This document shows positions 10,677-42,740 of a stretch of 64,000 nt of DNA, in pieces; position 1 is the first letter of the stretch; every line of letters begins with the position of its first letter. The position numbers and the translations under genes were made by a program. The notes beneath the pieces are model-generated. The model ran no database searches and was not told the DNA's origin. It saw only the letters and a program-made list of their open reading frames with translations. This DNA comes from Onchidella celtica (Eukaryota; Mollusca; Gastropoda; Systellommatophora; Onchidiidae), in the NCBI GenBank assembly GCA_963931925.1, contig OZ007573.1:40786296-40850295 (forward strand), written 5' to 3'.

Positions 10677-13031
10677 ATTATTCAAAACTGGGATCAAAGG
10701 TCATTGAAGGCAAGACAAAAATAATCTATGACTTGGTCGACCATCCTGGGAAAGTTCTCGTGGAATCCAAAGATAGAATCACAGCAGGAGATGGGGCTAG
10801 AGCCCACGACATGGCAGGAAAGGCAAAGATTTCTACATCAACTGCAGCCGCAATTTTCCAGCTGCTCAAAGATGCAGGTAGGTACAGTGGGAATATGTGT
10901 CATGTGTAAAATTATTTATTTAGTGGGAGTGTCAGAGCCATGTTTCAGAGTGGATAATACAAATAGGAAAGAGATCTGTATGTCCCAAACACTTGGACCT
11001 GCTACATTACAATCAGGGTTAGTCGTAAGGTCAGGGTTAGGCATTCAGTAAAAATTAGGAAGAGGTTGGGATCGAGGACAGGGATAAGACTAAGAGTTAC
11101 AGTTGAATAAAATTCGCTCTTTTAATATAATTTGATTGTGCGGTTGGGACGTTCAGAACTCTTTCTAGTCCTACCAAATACAAAAATGGGTCATAATTTT
11201 TACTTGGAAAAATGTTGCTCTTGCCGTTGAATATTTTCCGGCTTGTAGAAGATCACAGATTTTTTAACAGCTCAGAAATTTGTTTTGTGAAGTTTAATAA
11301 CCACAATTCCCAAGTTCAGCCTGAACATCATTTTGGAGCAATGAAAATGCTAAGAAATGAGTCCAGATTGTAAATTTATGCTAAACTTTTATTTATGTGT
11401 TTAAAAATATTCAGACCTTGTCTTTTTTCCTTTAAAGGTATCAAGAGTCACTTTATCCAGCAGGTTGGAGAGAGATCTTTTGTGGCATTTAAGTGTCATA
11501 TGATTCCGATAGAATGGGTCACTCGCAGGGTGGCCACAGGATCATTTCTGAAGCGTAATGAAGGAGTTAAAGAGGGTTACAGGTTTTGTCCTCCAAAGCT
11601 GGAAACTTTTTTCAAGGTAAATGAGCACAGTGCAGTTCATTGTTCAAGAATAGTTTGTTTTCTTATAGTTTTGTTTCCATGTCTGTACCTGCTTCCTTTT
11701 TGGTTTTTTATCAACACTGTGGATTTTATTTGATCTTCATTAGGAAGTATGTTGCATGTACATGTATTTCAGTTTGATCTCAGAAGCCGGCCTAATATTA
11801 ATAAGTCTAAAATAATATCAATACATTCTGCTGATTTCTGACTTTTAGTACTTTGTTGTGAAATACAATACATATTGTGTACTGCACTGCAGCTAAGCAA
11901 ATGGTAAAACTGCTTGCCTCGTAATATAGTCCAATATAAAATTGTGGACCTAGAGGAATAAGAAACTGTGGGAGGCAAAGAACTCAGAATCCTCTTACTT
12001 CTTCTCCAGGATGATGCCAATCATGACCCTCAATGGTCTTTTGAGCAATGTCTGGCATTCGGAAAGTCTTTTGGTGGGGTCCTCATTGGTCGGAATGAGC
12101 TTCAGATCATGGAGAAGATGACTGTCACCATCTTTGAGATCTTGGAAAAAGCATGGGCGTCCTTGGATTGTAGCTTAATTGACATGAAAATTGAGTTTGG
12201 GATGAAAGACGGAACGGGTAAGTTGATGAGCTATTAATGTTGGGAATGTTTTGCGAAATAGCTTGTACTAGGGACAGATTTTAATTGAGCATTGCAATAA
12301 GTGGCATAAAGCAGTTGTGGGAGCCACAAAACTGTTCGTATTTGTTTCAGCAGCAGCAATTATGGTTTTAACAAAAATTCATTTATTTGTGTCAGATTTC
12401 TGCTCTAATATCCTGAAATGTCTTTGTCTTCACTTCACTGAAATCAAGGGTCAATTATTGTAGTAAGGATTTTACTTTTTAAGAAATTTCACACAAATCA
12501 GAGCCATTTCATTTCATGTATGGAAATTTGAGAGAGTTGGCAGAATATAAGAACTCCTCCCAAAATCCTGGTTGCATCTTTATTACAGCATATTGTCCTT
12601 CACTTTTTGTCGGTTGCACAACTAACAGCTAACCTTGAGATAGGACAACTCAGTGCCTAAAAATGAAAGTTTGCAGACTGAATATAGAAATTAGTGCTAG
12701 GTTGTTTGGGGGTTTTTTGGGTTGTTTTTTTTTTTCATATGTAATATTTTTCAAGGACACCTTTACTCTCTGAGAATATTGGGTAAGCCATTAATAGCAA
12801 AAGCGATCTTTGTTGAGGTCTACAACATATTTTAAGCAAATATTGTCTGTTTATATTGCAGGTGAAATTGTGTTGGCTGACATCATTGACAGCGATTCCT
12901 GGCGACTGTGGCCATCCGGAGACAAACGACTTATGAAGGACAAGCAGGTCTATAGGAATCTTCAGGAAGTGACTTCAGAAGCTCTCGACACGGTCAAACG
13001 CAATTTTGAGTGGGTGGCAGAGAAAGTACAG
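10677..13031 (+). CDS. PAICS: PAICS exons for the SAICAR synthetase domain
   Basis: Four exons encode the ATP-dependent ligase half. Visible signatures are [12 protein letters not shown] (nucleotide-binding loop), [37 protein letters not shown] across an exon joint, [10 protein letters not shown], and [16 protein letters not shown], which contains the usual SDSWR substrate-binding motif. No frame disruption is present. Confidence 0.95.
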
Positions 13032-15701
13032 GTTAGACAAGATGTCATACCTGCATGAAACTTGAACAAAAGACAATGGGTTAAAACAAGTACATAAATT
13101 ATTCTGCATTTCGAGTGGGGATACACTATTTGAACTTTTTTTGCTACTTGTGGGTGGAATCCACTATGCAATTTGTGGTGTGATATTAAAAAATTTAAGT
13201 CTTATTTGGATTCATATGATGTCTGTTTTTCCACTCTCAGGTAGGGAATAAGTTGTAAGGAAATAAATCGGCTCCTTGTATGTCAGTGTGTGTTTCATCC
13301 ATGAGTGGCAGGTGTGACTTGTGGTCTCTTAGTTAGGCAGAAATAGGCTTTCTTCACTTAAATTACTCATATTTTTCAGAATATGGATATCATCAGTTGA
13401 TGTATACATCTTTGTTTTTAATTGATTTAAAGACAAGTTAAAGAAAAATTCATTCTGTCAACAGCTTTTAAGCACGAAACCTCGTGGCCGTGTTGCCGTG
13501 TTCATGGGCTCAGGCAGTGACAGTCCTCAAGGGGAAAAAATCCGCACAGAGTGCAGGGCCTTGGGAATTCCATGTGAACTGCGGGTAACCTCTGCTCACA
13601 AGCAGACAGACCAGACCATGAGATTATTAGCGGAGTATGAGGGTAAGCAAGCCAATGGGCATTGTTTTGTTAGCAGTGTCATCCAACGGTTTGTTTCACT
13701 TGGTCACACAGAGCTTGTGCTTCAATGAAACTATAAAATGTTTAATTTTATTTCGTCTTTTGTCCAAGGCCATAACGTTTTGTTCATTTCCAAGTTTAAG
13801 TTCTTCATTTAAGAGTATAGGCCAGTACTTGGGAGTGTGCATGCCATGCTCAGCCTTCATACTGCCATCATCCGTTTCACTCTTTCAACTTTTTTGTCAT
13901 ATTATTGCGAAGATTTGTAATTACATATATATATTCCTCCTTGTGTATACTCTCCTGCTTACATATTTCACTCATCATCTGTGTCTCCTTTCTCTCGGGA
14001 TGATTGGTAGCTTTACTCTTGGTTGAGCCTTTTTCACCACTGTTCACATTTACTACATTGTAAAATAGTCAACTTTCTTATAACCAAATTGTCAAAATGC
14101 ACAACTTTGATGGGGTTGGAGGTTTTCTTCTACACATTATCTACAAGTTACATCCACCACTCGTGGATGCAGCAAACCTCCACTGCCTTATAAACAGATT
14201 TATTTCATATTCATATACCATATTCTCCACCCATGTGTAGAAAACACAACATAATGATTATGAATCCATGTAATCATGTATGATTATTCAAACTAATGAA
14301 TATCATATCACAAATTTTTTAGTGTGTGAGCCCCTCGCATGCATGGCAGAAAAGACTAAAAACTTCACCACCCTGTCCATCCACCTCCCATTTTTCAATT
14401 CATTCTAACTCTTTCTGTACTACTGAGTGAGAAGAAGTACACTTTCTCTAATTTTGAAGTTCACGGTAAAGACTATTGAATTCAGATTTTTTTTTTTTTT
14501 TAATTTTTTGTTCCAGGTGAGGGTATTCCAACTGTGTTTATAGCCATTGCAGGCCGCAGTAACGGTCTTGGGCCAGTGTTGTCAGGGAACACAGTGTGGC
14601 CTGTCATCAACTGCCCACCTCTTACTGCTGACTGGGGGGCTCAGGATGTGTGGTCAAGCTTGAGAATGCCATCAGGTACATCGGGGAACTTTGTAGCTTA
14701 ACTGAAACACATGCGGTTTTGCTGTTAAGTTTAGTGTTTACATATGACAATTATGTTTAAATTTGTGTGTCAGAACAATATACTGCCGTGTCACTGGAGA
14801 AAATATCATAACATGGCAATCAGGTCAAATTCACATTTTGACATCATTTTATAGGAGGAAGGGATGTGCTCTGTCTTTCTATCTGAGTTGTAGTTTTGTA
14901 AGACTGATGGTTTCTTTTGATCATCAAATAATGGAGAGAGAACAAAAAGAAAACAGGGCACAGTATAGTATGTTTTTTAAGTCTATTGTAAAATTGTATT
15001 TTTGATGTATACAGCCTTTTCGTAGAACATGGTAGTATTGTATAATCCTTTGAACGACTGTCAGTAATCCAGTGGTAAGAAGGATGGTCTTCCTTACTGA
15101 TACTGGGTCTCTCTTTTGCAACACACGTAAGAAATTCTAACTCCAAGCCTCATGCTCTACTCAAAATTTGTTTCATCTGCTGGCATATGGAAATATGACA
15201 GTCACACACCTGGAGTTTTCTGTATGACATCCCTTAGTAACTAAACCAAGACAGAGCACCTAAGCTGACTGACTGCAAACCAGATTTATAGCTGATCCTT
15301 TCATTTCCTTAGAAAAAAAGGTCCTTGTTTTTATTCAGTCAAAGAATGCTAGTGCCCCAGTCCATGTTTAAGCTGGGTGTTGATTGTATTTGCAGTATTT
15401 TTGTTTCTGTGAGCAACTGCTTCAGGAAAAAGTAATTTCATTCACTTTCATCCTTGGTTTTATGTTTATAGCAACATTTCATGGAAGTTGATGTTGATCC
15501 TAATTTAACATGCTGTTTTCTTTTCTTGTGTTCCCAGGTCTTGGATGCTCGACAGTGATTCAGCCTGAAGCAGCAGCGTTGGCAGCAGCTCAGATCCTGG
15601 CTCTCACAGACCATGTTGTTTGGGCCAAGCTAAGTGCCAGGCAGCTGAACACTTGGATCAAGTTGGTGGAAGCTGACAGGAAACTCAGAGATGACAAGTA
15701 A
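10677..15701 (+). CDS. PAICS: PAICS: bifunctional SAICAR synthetase / AIR carboxylase, seven exons to the stop
   Basis: PAICS catalyses steps 6 and 7 of purine synthesis in the cytosol: AIR to CAIR, then CAIR plus aspartate to SAICAR. Exons are 10677-10877, 11438-11616, 12010-12217, 12862-13031, 13465-13642, 14517-14675 and 15538-15701 (TAA at 15699). All junctions are GT/AG and the phases agree throughout. The product is collinear with human PAICS, about 420 residues, with SAICAR synthetase first and AIR carboxylase second. The first certain exon begins at phase 1, so a short exon with the start codon lies upstream; a second possible acceptor for it is at 10656. The ATG at 10638 lies within the polypyrimidine tract and is an unlikely start. 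It is divergent from PPAT and convergent with the DCLK gene. Confidence 0.95.
13465..15701 (+). CDS. PAICS: PAICS exons for the AIR carboxylase domain
   Basis: Three exons encode the class II PurE-type half, which takes CO2 directly and needs no ATP. Visible signatures are [64 protein letters not shown] and [16 protein letters not shown]. The stop follows LRDDK, close to the usual C-terminus. Confidence 0.95.
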
Positions 15702-18000
15702 AGATGTGACATGAGCTCTCATAGAAAATGCCAGGGAATCAAACTTGTCGCCAACTGTTTTTGGGATGTTATAATTTCTTGTGATCCTGTATTTGGAAAT
15801 TTCAAATTTCTGTTTTTCTTTATATTTTGTGGTAAGGGATTGAGAAATCTCCAGAAGTTATCTCATTTGTGATAAGTATTCACCAATACTTTTAATTTTC
15901 TTGTGTTGGATTACAGTGATGAAGAATTGAACTTTATTTGAGAGGAAACAAATGTTAACATTTGAAGAAAGAATTTTTTGTTGCTAGATAATTTAGTTTT
16001 TTGTTCTCAGTTATTATGACAGTCGAGGTAAATGTTAGAATTACTTTCCACCCTAGCTGAATATATAACTGTCCAGCGCAGCAGCAAAGTTTGAAAATAT
16101 TTGGAATGCATGTTATTAAAGCTGATCTTTCCCCAAGCTGGGGCATCAAGAAGGCACAAATCTTTTTATTGTGTTAAGCAGAGTTGCACTTTGGAAAGAA
16201 ATGCGTGCATTTGTGTTAGTTTATGCAGTGTCGACATTCAAGTAGTAATTTCCACACTAACATTTTTTTGTTGCAAGACTAAACAAATTTCAAGTGTACT
16301 GTTCTTCCACCTTTACACCAGTCTCCACCAAAACACCTAGAAAGAAGATAATGGGATGCAGCAGAGAATGTTTGCTATCAAGTTTAGTGGGGGGTTTTTT
16401 GCCTTTTTTTTTTTTTTTTGCAGGAGTTTGGAATTTGCTGCTGCTTTTTAAAAAAATTTTATCATTTTTTTCAATTATACAAATAACAAATTTGAATCTC
16501 CAAGAGCACATGGAATAATAAATTCCATTCTTGTGAGCCTTTGGTTTATGTATAAAATTTGCTGTGTTCCAAATCCAATGATTGTGACTGTGGGGGTCCA
16601 TTAACGTAATTGCTGGTTTGAAAGGGTTTATGTATTAGTAATTATGATGTGTAACAGATGGTACTTTGTGGTCTGGTGCTCAAAAGGATTTCTTCATTCA
16701 GGGTTTCTTCTGGTTTTCTTCCAGATAAAAAATTTTCTATTGCTGCAATTCTAGGCATGGATTCTGTGTCTGATTAAAGTTGAGTGAAAACTGCAACGTA
16801 AGATTATCATAGAAAATAATTTGCACCAGACCTGTGTGGGCCGTCTTGTGTTATGGACATTTCATTGGTTCAACACTAACATTGCTTTTTGGAGCTTTGA
16901 AGGTCTTAAAATTATTCACTGTGCAAAGATTTTTTTCTTTCCCAAATATGTAGAAATCTTTCTTTTAGAGGGATCCTTGGTCTAACCATTTACACCTGAA
17001 ATTTTCTTGAAAAAAAAGAGAAAAAAATGTCCCCAATGGAGAGCTGTTATTCTTATGTAGAATATTTATTTGGGGGGGGGGGGGGGGTGTTTTAAATGTC
17101 ATTACCATTTATCTAACTCTTACACAAATTGAATGTTTGCAATCCTGTTCATTGGTTTTTTTTCTCAGGTATTTCTGTTGTCATGTGGTTCATGTTACCA
17201 ATAATCATGTATTGTCACTGAATTGAAAAACTTATGTTTCTGTCTTCATCAGTGTCTCACAAATTTTGCATATTTTGAAATCGTGATCATTCTCCTTTTT
17301 TTTTTTTCAGTTATTGGAAGTTCATTTCAAATGTAATTTTGGATCTCAGCTTTGTTGCCATTAGGTTCCATCAAGTCTATCATTTTTTTTTCTGGTAGTT
17401 TCACAGTGCCATCAAAATGATTTCTTTGATATACTCGGGGACAGGTTTACTATTTTAGTTAGGTTGCCCATTTGTCTGCCATACACAAATTTTTGCTCTC
17501 ATTACATGTGTTCATATGCATTTACATACATGTGCATGTAATTTGGATACAATGCTCATTTGAGTCTACACTAATGACTATTTTGTTACAAGATTTTGCC
17601 CTGGTTTATTTTTATTTTTTTTACTGAGAAAGTGCACACTCAAGGAAAAAATAAATGAAAATGAATTGAGAGTCTCATAATTGTTCCCATATTGTGTTTT
17701 TATGTTTTGTGTGTCAACAATACAGTAATTCAAGCAAATAGCCAGCTTTGTTTGACAGTGTCATTGTCATTACATTCTGCAGAACAATAGAAAATGTATA
17801 GTGTCTCTGTGTCATTGTATAATTGTCCCCTGTAGAGAATAAGTCAACAGTTTTCAGATATTCTGTACTGTAGCATACAGAAATTGTACAGGAAATTCTA
17901 ACATGATACAGTGAAAATATTATAAAGTACAAACATTTATTGAAAACATTCTGAACTTGCATTTTCACAAGTTAAAGTGATAAAATATATGAATAATAAA
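15702..18000 (+). other. PAICS 3' untranslated region and candidate poly(A) signals
   Basis: After the stop the DNA is AT-rich with T runs and no supported coding frame. AATAAA hexamers occur at 17650-17655 and 17995-18000, and either could end the transcript, giving a 3' UTR of about 2 kb. A G-run lies at 17071-17087. Confidence 0.45.
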
Positions 18001-18379
18001 CAATGAAATTTATTTTATATTGCCACCATTATTGTCATCATCATCACGATTATTCAGGTTTCAAGATGTAACATAGTTAATAACTTATTTATAAAGAACC
18101 ACAGAAAGCATGCATTATTCAGTGAAACGTACACAGCCACATTCTATGTAAACTCATACAGTCACAAGAAATCAGAAATGATAGTTCAACATCAGGGCAA
18201 TGTCTCAGGACTTAACACCTACTGCCACGGAGCCCACTTCACATTGAATTCACAGAAATATGTTGATCAAGAAAGCCACATCCCTGTCAATGATTTATAT
18301 CAGTTGCGAGGATTACTTATGTTATTATCAGTAAGTTATATGCACATAGATGTTGCCTGCATGAGGTGTACAAATATTT

Positions 18380-18860
18380 TCTATTTTTACTTCCTATCTT
18401 CCAAATCAGTGTGCAGGCCTCAGCAAGCTTCAGTAACCGAGGGTGCATTGTGAAGTTAGTTACTACAGCAAGTTAACTTTGATACAGTGTAGCTACTGCA
18501 GGTTAACGTAGATACAGTGTAGCTACTGCAGGTTAACTCGATACAGTGTAGCTACTGCAGGTTAACTCAGACACAGTGTAGCCTCTGCAGGTTAACTTAG
18601 ATACGGAGTAGCTACGCAGGTATACGTGTACAAGTACATGCATTTTCGATCTCTCTTTATTATCATCCAAAGCACTGCAGGGCCCCAGCAAACTTCAGTA
18701 ACCGAGGGCGTGTTGTGAAGCTAGTTGTTACCAGTAGGTTAACTTCAGATAGCTATTGCATACAGTATCCAATGATGATATACAGGGATCTTCTATCTGT
18801 ATTCCCTATCATCCAAAACAGTGAGCAGACTGCACTAAACTTCAGTGCCGTAACTTAGAA
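18380..18860. repeat. Nested repeats: a 33-bp minisatellite within a larger degenerate repeat
   Basis: At about 18450-18625, five units of roughly 33 bp share AGATACAGTGTAGCTACTGC followed by AGGTTAAC. Around them a longer unit recurs: the text around CTTCAGTAACCGAGGG at 18427-18443 returns at 18691-18710 and, more decayed, at 18838-18850, each preceded by a CATCCAAA-like stretch. Function is not evident. Confidence 0.65.
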
Positions 18861-19574
18861 TAACACAAAATTGCCATAAAATCCGTTCATGCGAAACATT
18901 TGGCTGCATTTTGTTCTCAACCACCTAGTATTAGCATCTTTATTTCTGCCGTTCACATCTGGAGGCCATGGGGTCAGACAATAAAATGTCAAGACAGTGT
19001 GCAGCATTTCGAAGAAATTTCTATACAGTACATGGATTCACCTTGAAAACATTTCGCAGTTTAGAATCATATACGGGGCATGGTCAAAACATTACTCAAA
19101 CCGAATTAACAAAATAAACATTTTTTTTAATGTTTGGTGCTGAAATTAGTGGAGTTGCAGCCAGTCGTTCACGTGAAGGGTGTGAAATGAGATCAGGCTT
19201 TTCATTCTCATGGCTACCTTTAATAAAAAAAAATGTCTCGTGTATAATCCTCTGCATTAAAACAAAGCCCTCCCAATAGATTTTAAATTTCTGCTAAAGA
19301 GGAAACCAGGCAAGCAACAGCAAAAACAAAGCGCCCCTCCAGTGTCAGACAAGAGTTAACTTACGTTGGTGGTGACACTTAACCCGTTGGAGCCCAGTAT
19401 TCTACATTTCAGACGTCACCTGCCCACTGTTCTGTCTTTGAAACATATTTGAATTGATCAGCAAATCTTAATTATCATGATAAATCTTCATGTTTTTTTC
19501 TTTCATTCTTCTGACTATTTAAGCTAATCGTTTCAAGTTTCAAAAACTTTGCATAAAATAAAGGAAATAGCACA

Positions 19575-19890
19575 TAGTTTCATGACACCAGACTTAAAGA
19601 TTTAAGATGTTAGACACTATTCAAATGTGTAGATTGAATTTTGCAAATACCAGAATAGACGACTTTTCTGAGTTCAGAATTTAGACTTCTGATCAATATT
19701 CTATTTATTTCCAAGTGCATTTTTATTTCCTAGACATAGATGTAATTCAGGATGCGAAACGGCACACTATTTTGTACTACAGACTTGAAGATATTAGACG
19801 ATTTTTAAGATTTTGCAAATACCAAAGTAGTAGATATTATTGAGCTTAGAATACAGATGACTGATCAATATTCTACGTATCTGTGATAAA
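19575..19890. repeat. Two diverged copies of a segment of about 140 bp
   Basis: The first copy (about 19580-19712) and second copy (about 19765-19880) share, in order, CAGACTT.AAGAT, TTAGAC, TTTTGCAAATACCA, and CTGATCAATATTCTA. Divergence is considerable, so the duplication is old. Confidence 0.55.
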
Positions 19891-20066
19891 AATATGTCAC
19901 AAATCTACCCTATAAAGAAATAGAAGAAACGCGGTGTGTGTAGAGAGTAGTGGGTCCAGCTATTCTTCGGTGCCACGCGCTCTTTCATAAGGTGTGCCAC
20001 GACCTTGGAAAAATCTGGACGCCTTGTCTAGGGCGGTGGTCTGTGGAGTCAAAGAATGTAGACAAT

Positions 20067-20147
20067 TCATGAACAGGTGCATTCATTTTTCTTGATACTG
20101 TATGCCTGCGGTACGAACTGCTGACCGTCATTTTCTTTTTGCATGTG
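20067..20147 (-). other. Weak candidate for the last DCLK coding exon
   Basis: On the minus strand a pyrimidine-rich stretch ends in AG at 20148. From 20147 an in-phase frame of 26 codons (HMQKENDGQQFVPQAYSIKK, then a Cys-containing end) reaches a TGA at 20067. The phase (0) fits the preceding certain exon at 21566. No similarity to known DCLK tails is recognised. Confidence 0.2.
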
Positions 20148-21207
20148 CTTATCCGCAGGACGAAAGGGGGCGCCCAGCTCCCCCACAAGTCTTACCTGGC
20201 AGGCACTTTTCACATAATTTTGTCCAGTGTATTTGGAATGTGAAGTTTACGGAATTCTCTTGTGAAAGAAATATACTACCAAACTGTGGTCTGATAACCA
20301 TAGAAACATAAAGCTTTTTTTCATCTAGCTTTTCATAAATATCAGGTCACGTAAGGAGTAGGATACCGACATAACCCAACTTGCTTTGGGGGACATCCAT
20401 AAAATATCCATGCTCGATTCTGACAATCCCTCTTTCCCATGTACTCTTTTATACACCTGGCTTCACCCTTCTGCCCCATGTTCAAACATATGGCTATTAG
20501 GTCGACCAATATCCATGGCAAGATCCTGATGTTCTTCAACTTTTTCAGCGGCCTTTTGCGTGGACTATTCGACTGTTTCAGCCTACATGGCATGCCATTA
20601 TTATATAATCCAACAACCTACTTTGTTGAGAAAAAGATGAAAGCAAACGTTCAATTCATTACCATAGTTGAAAAGCACACGCACGCCCCCTCCCTCCCCG
20701 CCTCCCACCAGATTCACCTGTCATTCGCTGGTGGTGGTGGTTTGGGGGGGGGGGGGGGGGGGAGATAACCTCTGTCCCCTTCCAAGCTTACGTATTTGGT
20801 GGATGAACCCTAAAATCGAGCCCATGTACTTAAAAATTATAGTTGGCTTTATATAGAGGAATATACATATATTTTGTCAGTACCACACTCTTTTTTTCGC
20901 TGCCGGAAGGAAACGTTAATTTTGGAAAGTGATCAAGTTGTGACAAAGAAATGTACTGGCTGGGTACTAGGAGTAAATCCAGAGACTCACTGCTATAATC
21001 TTGATCCCAGCATATTTCTGCGCGGACTTGGGCCCTCGTCTGAAGTAAGTGCTAAGTCCTGTAGACACTTTTTTCCGCAGATCCGCTTCATACTGTGCGT
21101 CAACCTACAACAAACATTATACATATATCACAGAATTAGATGTATTTCAATTGTTCTGTGTGGTAAATCGTGGCGAACATTTTCTCAGCGGATTTATGTC
21201 ATTGCAT

Positions 21208-21209
21208 AA

Positions 21210-21255
<46 letters not shown>

Positions 21256-21302
21256 CTATCTCTCTCACTCTCTCTCTCTCTCTCTCTCTCCCCCCCCCCC
21301 CC
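21208..21302. repeat. CT microsatellite followed by a C run
   Basis: An interrupted (CT)n tract of about 80 bp passes into about 12 consecutive C. Similar GA and CT tracts near 21400-21421 and 22480-22500 are much shorter. Confidence 0.9.
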
Positions 21303-21565
21303 ATCCCCCCCTTTTTCTTTTCAAATCAGCATTACGCACCTAGAAACGAAGTTCATTTAATTTAGTCATGATTAAATATGGCATTAGAGTTTAGAGAGAA
21401 AGAGGGAGGGAGAGAGAGAGAGAAAAATAAATGTATTAATTTCAAGGCCTAAACTGCGTAGGCCTTCTGTTCATGCCAAAGTCCGTGACGCTGTGCTGTT
21501 TGTTGGTTATTGTTTTTTTTGTTTTTGTTTTTACTCGAATTTTGAAGCGGGCATTGTGAACTTAC

Positions 21566-42468
<20,903 letters not shown>

Positions 42469-42654
42469 TGTAAAGTGACTGTCATTACTTTCCAAAGGTG
42501 AACAAAATACAACACTAAAGTTTAGCTGTGTCTGTCTTTTTCCTGCTCATTCTCGCAAGTAAAGGAATTTGAGTTTCTGCTTAGGCAAGGGAAAGAAAAT
42601 GAGCTATTCTAGTCCTTCGTTAAGTTCTCTCATAGAGCTTCCTTCATATGCCCC

Positions 42655-42678
42655 TCTCTCTTTCTCTCTCTCTCTCTC

Positions 42679-42735
<57 letters not shown>

Positions 42736-42740
42736 CTCCG
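42655..42740. repeat. CT / GT microsatellite just upstream of DCLK
   Basis: Interrupted (CT)n with a short (TGTC)n core passes into (GT)n. It is about 190 bp upstream of the DCLK start codon, so it may lie in the 5' UTR or promoter. Confidence 0.9.

Larger units (their letters stand above)
18861..21565. other. Region between PAICS and DCLK: no certain gene
   Basis: This is the convergent intergenic region and probably includes the 3' end of DCLK. It has a duplicated 130-150 bp segment (19575-19890), a G run at 20741-20761 and CT/C tracts at 21211-21302. The frames at 20102-20311, 20439-20768 and 20874-21209 have no recognisable domain. Confidence 0.5.
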
